Source of the DNA: CAWBAT01 sp963810905
GTDB taxonomy: Bacteria; Acidobacteriota; Terriglobia; Versatilivoradales; Versatilivoraceae
Assembly (NCBI GenBank): GCA_963810905.1
Contig: CAWEPG010000001.1
Coordinates: forward strand, 372,001-436,000
Length of the DNA: 64,000 bases
Direction: 5' to 3'
Of the stretch, positions 9,574 to 18,355 are shown piece after piece. The position numbers were made by a program, and so were the translations under genes. Position 1 is the first letter of the stretch. Each line of letters opens with the position of its first letter. The notes under the pieces were generated by a model. The model was given only the letters and a program-made list of their open reading frames with translations, searched no databases and was not told the DNA's origin.

Positions 9574-10072
9574 CATGCAATCCTGCAGTTTCGTGACAGA
9601 AACTCTCTGGCCAATGAGCGGCCCTCTTGTATGGGGGCGTGAGCCTATGTCATGAATTTCCCAAGGCAGGAGAACTCCGCAACAAATTTCTCCCCGACCA
9701 TCAGCAGCCAGCCGCTCTTTGCGGCCTTCAACCTCCGCAGTGCTGGGTTTCAGTCGTCTTAGAAACTCTGTCACGAGTAAAGTACAGGCGGTGATGTCAA
9801 TCTCACCCCGATCACTGAATTCTTTAGACTAAATTGATATGAGGATTCCGCATTTGAACGGCTTGCCAAATCGCTCCAAGGGACTGGCTGATCTGCTCAA
9901 AATAGATCCGCTGCGGCCTAAGCGTTTTTCATGAATGGGTACAAGATCAACGGGCTTATGGCACCAAATGTCGTCAACTCATCTTGCTTGGTGCGGCGGG
10001 ATTTCAGTTCTTCTGGACATCATACCGTGTAGTTTTTCTTGCGCGTCAGTCATCATTCATTTTACGGACTGA
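9574..10072. other. Gene-poor stretch after the MITE-like element
   Basis: About 500 bases with frequent stops in all frames. Short protein-like fragments appear on the plus strand near 9850-10010, but none is long enough or framed well enough to call a gene. This may be decayed coding DNA. Confidence 0.35.
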
Positions 10073-10387
10073 TCACTCTAGGACTTCGGCCTGGATGTTC
10101 CCGACTATCAGTAGATCAACTTCACTGTTGATTGGGGGCGCCGGAATCTGGGGATTGATAGTGTATTCCCCATCCGCCAAAATTCCCGTTGTGACAGTGA
10201 AGCTCTTGTTTTGGACCACGTCGTCATCTTAAATGTTAAATCCAGCAGGGGGCGTGGCAAAGCTTGAAATAGAACCATCGGCATCGAAGCTTACTGAAGC
10301 AGATTCACCTCTCTTTTCATTCGCGTCGTTTAGCTGAAACTGCAGTGGGAAGGTTTGATTCAGGGACCCTCCTATTGGCAGACGCAT
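10073..10387 (-). pseudogene. Interrupted reading frame, unrecognised exported/Ig-like fragment
   Basis: Reading the minus strand from the ATG at 10387 gives a 52-residue protein-like stretch (LPIGGSLNQTFPLQFQLNDA and onward). It stops at TAA 10229-10231, but the same frame continues without another stop to 10073 with beta-rich, protein-like sequence (SFTVTTGILADGEYTI, VDLLIVGNIQAEV). Upstream of the ATG another frame also looks coding (RPAGISDKTLFMDS), hinting at a further frameshift. The composition suggests a fragment of an extracellular beta-sandwich or carrier-like protein. No family is recognised. Confidence 0.35.
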
Positions 10388-10449
10388 GAGTCCATAAAGA
10401 GAGTTTTATCGGAAATTCCTGCAGGTCGCTCAAGTCTGACTAACGATAA

Positions 10450-11169
10450 CTAAGTCGTGAGCATCGATTGTACGCGTTTTACCAAGTCCACTCCCGCTTG
10501 GCCTGCTTCCGCGGTAGAAAAATCGGAGGGAAGAAACAGAATCTGGACATTGGGCCCGCTCTGGCGAAACTGCGCAACCGCCGCCATACCCGTCGGGAGC
10601 CCCATTATGCCCGGGCCACAAATCACCACTCGGGGCCTCGTGGCATGCACAAGTGTCATGGCATCGGCTAGGTGCCGTGTCGTGAAGACTTCATAACCTG
10701 AACGTTTCAACAGGACGCTCAAGTAGGCCAATAGGTCGCTGGAACTGTCGATGCATACGATTCTGGTTCCGGACGATCCCAATGTCTCGTGGGCAGATCG
10801 CGACGCGTTGGAAAATGCTTCTATCGCTTCTCTCTCCGAGGAGTACGTGAGAAATATGCTCAGCAAGTTCGTGACTTGAAGAACCCGGAGAACATGAGGA
10901 GACAACTGGCACAGCTTTAACCCACCGCCAGCGGCCCGCAGGACGCCGAACAGACGAACCAGAGCTGCCAATCCAGAACTGTCAATGTAATCCGCTTCTG
11001 CCAACTGCAGAACGACTCGCTTCACTTTCAGGAGTTTTGTCCCCGGAATCTTTGTCTGTTTTTCCAACTCGGCCTGGAGAGCCTCTACCTCGTCGCCTGC
11101 GACAATGCGACCCTGGCACCGAATCACGACCACATCTTGCATCAATTGGCTTTGCAGAGTCAGTCGCAT
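10450..11169 (-). CDS. STAS domain fused to a degenerate receiver domain
   Basis: 239-residue protein. Residues 1-115 form a STAS domain with the DSSGLAAL motif (63-70) that carries the phosphorylatable Ser of anti-sigma-factor antagonists such as SpoIIAA. Residues about 135-239 resemble a CheY receiver, but the phospho-acceptor Asp region reads VVICGPGIMG, the acidic pair reads VCIDSSSD, and no KP motif follows, so phosphorylation is unlikely. It may be a partner-switch component whose second domain serves for docking. The start ATG 11169 gives the normal STAS length; the upstream in-frame extension lacks domain character. It sits downstream of a possible small gene and a strong hairpin. Confidence 0.75.
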   Translation of the reverse strand: MRLTLQSQLMQDVVVIRCQGRIVAGDEVEALQAELEKQTKIPGTKLLKVKRVVLQLAEADYIDSSGLAALVRLFGVLRAAGGGLKLCQLSPHVLRVLQVTNLLSIFLTYSSEREAIEAFSNASRSAHETLGSSGTRIVCIDSSSDLLAYLSVLLKRSGYEVFTTRHLADAMTLVHATRPRVVICGPGIMGLPTGMAAVAQFRQSGPNVQILFLPSDFSTAEAGQAGVDLVKRVQSMLTT

Positions 11170-11176
11170 TGTGAGC

Positions 11177-11569
11177 TCACAGAACCATCTCAATTGATTT
11201 GACCGGAGTGGTCGTATTCCGCTGCCCACGGGCGGTGATCTCCACGCGGAAGCCTCCATAAATCCTGCGCATCTTGCAAAAGCAACTCACGAGAGTAGCT
11301 CTCGTGAGTTGCGTCGAAGCTAACTCCTGAAAAAAATGGCCTCCGCCTACCAGGATTTCGCGGCGGCGGCCATCCATAACCGTTATTTCCATTTTGACCT
11401 CACAAACTCCGCGAAGTATAGACCCAACCGCTTCCTCGAGGCAAGCCATACGGGCCAACTCCCATTTTATTGTGACAATAGGTCGCTTCTTTGTGAATGT
11501 CCAACCCGATTTATTATGTCCTGCCCATTCAGGGTAGCTCCTTTTAGGTGACCCTAATTTTTCCAGCAC
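11177..11569 (-). CDS. Doubtful hypothetical protein upstream of the STAS gene
   Basis: An open frame of 130 codons ending eight bases before the STAS-receiver start, so it could be the first gene of a two-gene unit. The first half (PIVTIKWELARMACLEEAV, VCEVKMEITVMDGRRREI) looks protein-like. The last third runs through a perfect 14-bp inverted repeat, and a second frame there also looks coding, so the true C-terminus is doubtful; a frameshift or an early end is possible. No family is recognised and no clear ribosome binding site supports the ATG at 11569. Confidence 0.3.
   Translation of the reverse strand: MLEKLGSPKRSYPEWAGHNKSGWTFTKKRPIVTIKWELARMACLEEAVGSILRGVCEVKMEITVMDGRRREILVGGGHFFQELASTQLTRATLVSCFCKMRRIYGGFRVEITARGQRNTTTPVKSIEMVL
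11282..11312 (-). terminator. Perfect 14-bp hairpin, terminator-like on the minus strand
   Basis: GCAACTCACGAGAG (11282-11295) and CTCTCGTGAGTTGC (11299-11312) are exact reverse complements separated by a three-base loop. On the minus strand the hairpin is followed by TTTT, as in a weak rho-independent terminator, about 110 bases before the STAS-receiver start. It could end an upstream transcript, attenuate the STAS gene or be an operator. The sequence shows the fold potential only. Confidence 0.55.
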
Positions 11570-11777
11570 CGAGCACCAAACCCGACTGACAATTGCATTT
11601 AGCGGTGGTCAGGAGTATGGTGTCTGGCGGCGCTCCATAATGGGAATTCGGATTAGTATCAATTAATTCATCTGAGGCGAAAGCCAACGGACCGTTTTGG
11701 AGTGCAAATCATCCGCCGCACAGACAACCGGGCTGAAGTTCGATTTCAAAACAATGGGCCTGAGGGAGAGAGCCTTT

Positions 11778-13313
11778 ATGTACCGTCTTACAAGCGCCGT
11801 CCGTTCATTTTTCGTGCTCGTTCTATTCTGTGGCGCCTCGAGTATTTGGGCAGGAGATCAACCCGTTAAAATTCAGGTCCACTGGGATCGAGTGATCCGC
11901 GTTTCGCAAACAACACCGACGCTCTTACTCGGTGCATCACCCGATATATCCCGTGCCGCCCCGCTCCACGACCAAATCTTTCAGACCATCAAGGACCTTG
12001 GCGCAGACAACCTGAGGTACGCAACGGGTGGCCCTTACCCCCACTTCGGCGTCGTGGAACGGGAGCCACCAACTGCTACCACGACATCATGGGACTTCTC
12101 TACGATCGATCCTGTGACCGAGGACGTTGTGAACGCAACACGCGGGCATACGTTGGTAATGAACTTTACCAACATCCCGGAATGGATGTTCAAGACAGCT
12201 GAGCCGATCTCCTACCCGGCGGACCCCACTCAACGATTCTGGCAATATACCAAGGGCACGGAGCTCCGCGATCCCACGTGTCAGGAAGCGGCCGACTACT
12301 TTGCGCGCGTCGTTAGCTGGCACGTGAATGGCGGCTTCAAGGACGAGCTCGGGAAATGGCACGAATCGGGCCACCACTATAAGATTGACTACTGGGAAGT
12401 CCTGAACGAACCTGACCTTGAGCACGGGTTCACCGCTCAGACCTACACGAAACTTTACGACGCCGTGACGGAGGCGATTCATAAGGTCTCACCGAAAACA
12501 AAGTTTATCGGAATCTCAGATTCCTACCCCGCCGGACATCCGGAATTCTTTGTATACTTCCTGAACCCCAAAAATCACAAGCCTGGGGTCCCGCTTGACA
12601 TGATTTCCTACCACTTCTATGCCGTGCCGAGCACGGACGAACCTCCGGAAGTTCAGCAGTTCACCTTATTCAACCAGGCCGACAGGTTCCTGGAAATCAC
12701 CGGCTATATCGAAGCCATTCGGAGAATGCTTTCGCCCAAGACCGGGACCATGGTAAATGAGATCGGCACGATGCTTCCGGACGACTGGAAACAGACGACT
12801 CCGGATTATGTATTCAAACCCATTAGGCCGTCCTACTGGAATCTCTCTGCGGCGACATACGCCTATGTTTTCGCTGGACTAGCACGGCTGGGGATTGATG
12901 CGGCCGGCGAATCATCAATACCTGCCTCTCCAGGTATGTGGGCGAGCATCGCGATGCTGGATTGGAAAACCGCTCAACCCAACGCTCGATTCTGGGCTCT
13001 AAAATTGATTCGCGACAACTTCTTGCCTGGCGCCAGGATTGTGGAGACATCCAGCGACCTGGGGTACGTGATGGCACAGGCATACGTAACTTCAGGTGGG
13101 GAGCGAAAGCTCCTGCTAGTCAACAAACGTGATCGGGAATTCGAGATCGCTCTGCCCGAGGACTCTAAGGGAGCAAAGATCGAATGGATCGACCTCGCGA
13201 CCGGGTCGAATCCGCCTGCATCGCAATCGATCGCCGGTTCGACCTTCGAGCTAGGAGGATTCGGGGTTGCCGTCGTGACGATCACGGGTGTACAACTAGC
13301 ACCTAGTAGATAG
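11778..13313 (+). CDS. Secreted GH39-like glycoside hydrolase (clan GH-A)
   Basis: 511-residue exported protein. The signal peptide spans MYRLTS to about IWAG. The TIM-barrel core carries YWEVLNEPD (around residue 205), where the Glu after Asn is the clan GH-A acid/base, and MVNEIG (around residue 327), where the Glu is the likely nucleophile. The C-terminal part (LLLVNKRDREFEIALPE, GGFGVAVVTI) fits the beta-sandwich that accompanies GH39/GH51-type enzymes. Family members cleave xylosides, arabinosides or glycosaminoglycan-type bonds; substrate cannot be fixed here. Start at ATG 11778 is chosen because GAGGGAGAG lies just upstream and the signal peptide follows directly. It is a single gene. 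Confidence 0.8.
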   Translation: MYRLTSAVRSFFVLVLFCGASSIWAGDQPVKIQVHWDRVIRVSQTTPTLLLGASPDISRAAPLHDQIFQTIKDLGADNLRYATGGPYPHFGVVEREPPTATTTSWDFSTIDPVTEDVVNATRGHTLVMNFTNIPEWMFKTAEPISYPADPTQRFWQYTKGTELRDPTCQEAADYFARVVSWHVNGGFKDELGKWHESGHHYKIDYWEVLNEPDLEHGFTAQTYTKLYDAVTEAIHKVSPKTKFIGISDSYPAGHPEFFVYFLNPKNHKPGVPLDMISYHFYAVPSTDEPPEVQQFTLFNQADRFLEITGYIEAIRRMLSPKTGTMVNEIGTMLPDDWKQTTPDYVFKPIRPSYWNLSAATYAYVFAGLARLGIDAAGESSIPASPGMWASIAMLDWKTAQPNARFWALKLIRDNFLPGARIVETSSDLGYVMAQAYVTSGGERKLLLVNKRDREFEIALPEDSKGAKIEWIDLATGSNPPASQSIAGSTFELGGFGVAVVTITGVQLAPSR

Positions 13314-13998
13314 GTGAGTAAACGGATTCGCGACTAGCGCCCTCGAACCCTATTTGTCAGAATATTAAAAGACACAATCCACTCATGGGTTACCTTGCAA
13401 AGGCCCCTTGCCGATATTCCTCCATCTTTGAAACTGCACCCTCCAATTCAAGAATGCATATAGGATGTTCAACAATCTCTCCTCAATGTTTCACCGCATT
13501 TTTGGATGAAGTGCCCATACCAAAGTGATCCATAGTGGTTAGAATATTGTCCTTCTGAGTGCCGCCGGAACCGAGTATAGCGGGATCATGACGGTCTCGG
13601 TAAACCTGGGTTGAACGTACTTCCATTCCCTCATTGATACTCCTTCTAATCCAATGCTTTTCAATCCATTCAGACCTTCTCTCCTTCTTTTAGGGGATGC
13701 TGCATCCAACTGTGAGGTGAGACAGTATCCCTACCTTGGTGGAAAGAAAATCCATCACCTGGGCGATTGCAGACCAAGACAGCTGGGACGGATACTATAT
13801 AGATGAAAATAGATGATACATACCACCAACTCCTACTCCTTTAAAGCTCTTCCTCTACCGGATCTTTCTAATTTTCAAATGCGGGGAACTCCGAAATGAA
13901 TGCGGCCTTAGATGATGTGAACAAATACACTCTCGGGAAACCTGCGAAGAAAACGAGAAGTCGTCGCTCTGTCGACAGATCAGGAGGGCTTCGGTTTT
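13314..13998. other. Long intergenic region before the GGDEF/EAL gene
   Basis: About 685 bases without a plausible gene. The stretch is locally AT-rich (13360-13560 and 13790-13900). I saw no tRNA-like fold, no array of repeats and no clear promoter motif. At its right end AGGAGGG (13982-13988) is the ribosome binding site of the next gene. Confidence 0.4.
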
Positions 13999-16038
13999 TT
14001 GCTCTTGATGGTTGAAGATGAGAGAAAGGTCTGTGATGTTGTGTCTTTGCACCTTCAACAGAGAGGATTTCTGGTCTCCTTCGCACACAGTGGGGAGCAG
14101 GCGTTGGAGTTGGTCGGCAAGACCCATTTTGATTTGGTGCTCTTGGATATCGGTCTACCCGGGATGACCGGTATCGAAGTCCTAAAGAAATTGCGCCAAT
14201 GCTACTCCACTGCCGAGTTACCAATCATCATGCTGAGTGGCAAGACCTCCAGCGAAGAAATCGTCGAAAGTTTGGATCTTGGAGCCAACGATTTCGTCCC
14301 GAAGCCTATCGATTTCCCTGTGGCTTTGGCTCGTATTCGCACCCAGGTATCTCGCATTCAAGCAAAAAGGGCATTGCACGAAAGTGAGGAACGGTTCGCG
14401 TTGGCTGCGTACGCAGCCAATGACGGACTTTGGGATTGGAACTTAAAAACCAATGTGACCTACTATTCTCCAAGATGGAAAAATGTGCTGGGCTATGAAG
14501 AATGCGAGATTGGAAATGTCCCTGAAGAATGGTTCAATCGGATCCATCCAGAAGACATAGAAAAGGTCAAGGCTGACATTGATGCCCATTTGAGCGGACA
14601 GGTTCCACACTACGAGAATGAACATCGTATGTTACACAAGAACGGGACCTACCGCTGGATGCTCAGTCGAGGCATGATGATTCGGGAGGTTGGAGGAAAT
14701 GTCTCTCGCATGGCAGGTTCTCTGACGGATATTACGGCAGCCAAGGTCTCGGACGCGCTGACAGGCTTGCCCAATCGTATCCTTTTCCTGGACCGGCTCG
14801 GGCGCACGTTTGAGCGCGCTAAGTATGTCGATGGATATCGATATGCAGTCCTATTCCTTGACCTTGACCGCTTTAAGGTCATCAACGACAGTCTGGGCCA
14901 CATGATGGGTGACCAGCTCATTGTGGAAACAGCCCGTCGCCTGAAAGGATGCCTTCACACTGCGGACACCGTCGCCCGGCTGGGTGGAGACGAGTTTACG
15001 ATTCTCTTGGAAGACATTAAGCAGCTTGATGATGCAACCAAGGTGGCCGACAGAATCGAAAAAGAATTAAGCGCTCCCTTTATTCTCGGCGGGCAAGAGA
15101 TCTTCGTGACTGCCAGTATCGGGATCGCCTTGAGCGACCGAAGCTATGAACGTCCAGAAGATCTTTTGCGCGATGCTGACATTGCCATGTATCGGGCCAA
15201 AGCGTTAGGTAAGGCGCGGTGCGAGCTTTTCGACGCCGAAATGCGCACCCAGGCTATCGCTCGTCTGCAGTTCGAGAATGACCTGCGCCGAGCGTTGCTG
15301 AGACGGGAATTTCAGGTGTACTACCAACCCATCGTACACTTAGAGACGGGTCGAATCTGTGGCTTTGAAGCTCTCACGCGCTGGAATCATCCGACGCGAG
15401 GTCTTATTTCTCCGGCAGAATTTGTTCCGGTAGCAGAGGAAACCGGGTTAATCATTCCGATTTGTCGGTGGGTATTGCAGGAGGCCTGCCGTCAAACGGT
15501 CCTATGGCAGGAAAAGTATCTTCTAAATCCCCCCCTCATGATCAACGTGAACTTCTCCTGGAAACAATTGATGCAACCGGATCTGGTGAAACAGATCAAC
15601 CAAGTCCTGGCAGAAACCAGGCTGAGTCCTTCAAGCTTGAAATTGGAGCTGAATGAAAGCCTGATCGCGGATCATGTCCGGTTCCCCAACAACATACTTC
15701 AGCAACTCAATGACCTGGGCGTTCGGGTCGTCATTGATGATTTTGGCACAAACAGTTCCTCTCTCTTTTTCCTCCATCGGCTTTCAATTGATACTCTAAA
15801 GATCAATCGCCACTTTATCGACAGCATGGGAATGGACGCAGAGAATCATCTTCTTGTCCGGACCATCATCAAGCTAACCCGTGAATTAGGGGTAGACGTT
15901 ATCGCCGTTGGGATAGAAAATAACAAGCAATTCATGGACCTCAAGACGTTAGGTTGCGGATTTGGGCAAGGGTATTATTTCTCAAGTCCAGTGGATGTGT
16001 CCGGTGCGACAGACCTCATTCTGCGTCAGATCGGCTGA
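13999..16038 (+). CDS. Response regulator with PAS, GGDEF and EAL domains
   Basis: 679 residues. Domain order is receiver (1-120, phospho-acceptor Asp50 in LVLLDIGLPG, Lys102 in the KP motif), PAS/PAC (about 125-245), GGDEF (about 255-415) and EAL (about 425-675). The GGDEF active site RLGGDEF is intact, though the inhibitory RxxD site reads HTAD. The EAL domain keeps FEALTRW and GQGYYFSSP but is altered elsewhere: DDFGTNSSS instead of DDFGTGYSS, KINRHF instead of KIDR.F, and AVGIEN instead of AEGVET. Likely a phosphorylation-controlled diguanylate cyclase with a weak or dead phosphodiesterase. TTG 13999 is taken as the start because AGGAGGG lies ten bases upstream; ATG 14008 is the alternative. 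No sensor kinase gene is adjacent. Confidence 0.88.
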   Translation: MLLMVEDERKVCDVVSLHLQQRGFLVSFAHSGEQALELVGKTHFDLVLLDIGLPGMTGIEVLKKLRQCYSTAELPIIMLSGKTSSEEIVESLDLGANDFVPKPIDFPVALARIRTQVSRIQAKRALHESEERFALAAYAANDGLWDWNLKTNVTYYSPRWKNVLGYEECEIGNVPEEWFNRIHPEDIEKVKADIDAHLSGQVPHYENEHRMLHKNGTYRWMLSRGMMIREVGGNVSRMAGSLTDITAAKVSDALTGLPNRILFLDRLGRTFERAKYVDGYRYAVLFLDLDRFKVINDSLGHMMGDQLIVETARRLKGCLHTADTVARLGGDEFTILLEDIKQLDDATKVADRIEKELSAPFILGGQEIFVTASIGIALSDRSYERPEDLLRDADIAMYRAKALGKARCELFDAEMRTQAIARLQFENDLRRALLRREFQVYYQPIVHLETGRICGFEALTRWNHPTRGLISPAEFVPVAEETGLIIPICRWVLQEACRQTVLWQEKYLLNPPLMINVNFSWKQLMQPDLVKQINQVLAETRLSPSSLKLELNESLIADHVRFPNNILQQLNDLGVRVVIDDFGTNSSSLFFLHRLSIDTLKINRHFIDSMGMDAENHLLVRTIIKLTRELGVDVIAVGIENNKQFMDLKTLGCGFGQGYYFSSPVDVSGATDLILRQIG

Positions 16039-16295
16039 CAAAAAACCTCTTTGAAGGCTGAGAAATATCTCGTTCGCGAGCTCTTTTTTCCCTCGGAGCC
16101 ACCCGGAAGCTGCTAGCATTGTGTGTATCAATCGACCGTTGCCTCACAACCGTGAGACAGTCATCCGATTCGATTGAGCTTCTAAAGTCAAACCTCAAAA
16201 AGTAACTCTTCTTCGTTTCTCTTTTCAGCATGATTTGCAATTTCTCATCAAGATTCAAATAGTTCAGAAAGCCGCACGTAAAAAGGAGGATCAGC

Positions 16296-17442
16296 ATGAA
16301 CAGCCGGGAGAGGGCGCTGGCCGCCCTCAATCATCAGGAGCCGGATCGAGTTCCCCTCGACTTTGGTGGACGCCACACGACGTTGCATCTTTTCGCACAC
16401 GAGGCTTTGATGCGACATCTGGGTCTGACTGGACCGAAGCCGCCCATTCGCAGTTATCATACCTATCTTGTAGAACCTGACCCCCAATTGCTGAGCCGGT
16501 TCGAACGGGTCACGGCCATGTTCTTCCCCAAACCTCCTAGCAGCTATGTCTTCGGGATCGATCCTGAAACGACTACTTATTTCGATGAGTGGGGAACTAA
16601 GTACTATATGCCGCCGAATGGGTATTACTTCGACATGGCGGGGGTGCCTCTTCCAGATGCGGAGACCGAAACCGATCTTAAGAATTACGCCTGGCCGAAC
16701 CCCTCCGATCGTTCACGAATTGCAGGTTTGACCGAGCAAATCAAGGCAGCTCATGCCGCAGGTGAAAAAGTCCTCATGCTATGCAATGCTACGCCAGGAC
16801 TCTGGGAGCACTCCTGGTATATTTTTGGGATGGAGAAAGCTTTCATGGATTTAGCTGCAAACCCCGGCTTGATGGAGGCCTTCACCGAGCGTTTGCTCGA
16901 ATGGCAAATGGCCTATTGGGATATGGCCCTGGACGAAGTGGGAGAATATGTAGATCTTGTTCAGCTCAACGAAGACCTCGGAACCCAACGCGGGCCGATG
17001 ATGGCACCGGCAACGTTTCGACGGATTTATAAGCCGCGGATGCGCCGCCTGGTCGAACACATCCAAAAGAAAACGAAGGCTCGCATTTACCTTCATTCCT
17101 GTGGCTCAATCTACCGATTCATTCCAGACATTATTGAGATTGGGATCGAAGTGCTCAACCCGGTACAAGTGAACGCCGTCGAGATGGACTCAGCCCGCTT
17201 GAAGCGTGAGTTTGGGAAGGATTTGACTTTCTGGGGCGGCGGATGCGACCCGGTGGTTTTGCAGAACGGTAGCCCCAGAGGACGTGGCGGAAGAGGTGAA
17301 GCGTCGGATTCAAGATCTGGCGCCGGGTGGCGGATTTGTGTTTGGCTCGGTGCACAACATACAGGCCAAGGTTCCAGTCGAAAACATTGTCGCATTGTTT
17401 GACGCCGCCCGAGAATTTGGAGGGTACCCGATCCAGGCTTAG
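16296..17442 (+). CDS. Uroporphyrinogen decarboxylase-family, methyltransferase-like protein (frameshifted)
   Basis: URO-D superfamily protein of about 380 residues, with one extra base near 17270-17272. The first frame runs on to 17402 with nonsense sequence; the correct continuation (PEDVAEEVKRRIQDLAPGGG to GGYPIQA) ends at TAG 17440-17442. The HSCGSIYRFIPDIIEIG stretch (HxCG) and the later GGGCDP cysteine match the zinc/thiol site of MtaA/MtbA-like cobamide methyltransferases rather than true HemE. It is therefore more likely a corrinoid-dependent or orphan methyltransferase than the haem enzyme. AAAGGAGG lies upstream of the ATG. No corrinoid protein is next to it. Confidence 0.82.
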
Positions 17443-17513
17443 CGTTCCTTTTCATATGAACATTAAGGCAGCTTCGCAGAATGCCAGCGATCCCTCTTCT
17501 GATGAATTGATCG

Positions 17514-18106
17514 ATGTCGAAAACAAGCACGATTCGAACCTTTATCTGTATCGAATTACCGCAGACCGTGCAGGCACTCTTGGCGAAATTCCAGGACAGC
17601 CTTAAGCGGCTCGGGGCAGATGTGAGTTGGGTAAAGCCTTCGAACATTCATTTCACTTTGAAATTCCTTGGAGAGGTGCCTGAGCAGAAGTTACCGATGA
17701 TATGCGCAACCGTTGAGAGAGCAGCTCATGTGGTCCCTGCTATTGAGATTCAGGTTAAGGGAACGGGATGCTTCCCATCGACCAGGAATCCTCGAGTGCT
17801 GTGGGTCGGCATACAACCCGTTCCGTCGCAGCTTCAGGAGTTATACGAATTGATCGAGGTTGGGTTATCCGAAATAGGCTATGCACGTGATGATCGACCG
17901 TTCAGCCCTCACCTCACCATCGGGAGGGTCAAGTCGCCGCGAAATCTGCAAGCCTTAATGCGACAGATACAAGAATTGGAATTTCGCGGCGCGATACAAT
18001 CAACGTCAAAACATTGACTGTGATGCGGAGTGACCTAAGGCCGGCAGGGGCAGTATATTCGCCGATTAAGGTATTCCCATTGCTTGGAAAAGCCGAACAC
18101 AATTGA
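17514..18106 (+). CDS. thpR: RNA 2',3'-cyclic phosphodiesterase (frameshifted near 3' end)
   Basis: 2H-phosphoesterase family. The two HxTx motifs are present: HFTLKFLG (around residue 46) and HLTIGRVK (around residue 140). Family enzymes open 2',3'-cyclic phosphates on RNA or act in NAD/tRNA-ligation chemistry. The original frame stops at 18017, but the expected C-terminus (NVKTLTVMRSDLRPAGAVY, then SPIKVFPL) follows in another frame to TGA 18104-18106. A missing base at about 17990-17993 explains it. It follows the URO-D family gene by 71 bases on the same strand; co-transcription is possible. No clear ribosome binding site is visible. Confidence 0.82.
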
Positions 18107-18117
18107 AAAGAAAATCT

Positions 18118-18308
18118 TCTCGCAAAGGCGCAAAGGACACGGAGAATGGATCAGAACCTGATATGTCCGCTCGCTATAGGTTGAGCCGTTGCAGTGCATC
18201 GCGAACTCGGTTCTGGGTGGTGAAGAACTAAGAAGGACATGGTTAAGGCCCAAAAATTAAAAGGTGGGAAAAGAATTATGTCTTTGCGCACTTTGCGTCT
18301 TGGCGAGG
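18118..18308. repeat. MITE-like intergenic element with CTCGCxAAGxCGCAAAG inverted ends
   Basis: The left end CTCGCAAAGGCGCAAAGG (from 18119) matches the reverse complement of the right end (CTCGCCAAGACGCAAAGT, ending near 18306) at 15 of 18 positions. The interior of about 150 bases has no gene. Ends of this kind, rich in CGCAAAG, are seen in dispersed intergenic repeats of many bacteria. It lies between convergent thpR and argS. No transposase is present. Confidence 0.5.
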
Positions 18309-18355
18309 GACTGTCGTTCACATGCTGGATCCGCATGTTTTCCATCTCCCGGAGT

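Noticed and set aside
9514..9774. 86-codon minus-strand frame overlapping the MITE-like element
   Set aside because: It runs through the terminal repeat and has no family signature or ribosome binding site.
9984..10232. 82-codon plus-strand frame
   Set aside because: Low-quality composition, and the opposite strand has the more protein-like reading.
17514..18106. Programmed frameshifting as a general cause of the broken genes
   Set aside because: The breaks lie in unrelated genes, lack a shared slippery motif or stimulator, and several need base insertion, others deletion.
18313..18332. Weak stem (ACATGC/GCATGT) followed by T residues between thpR and argS
   Set aside because: Only a six-base stem and over 200 bases from the thpR end; not convincing as a terminator.
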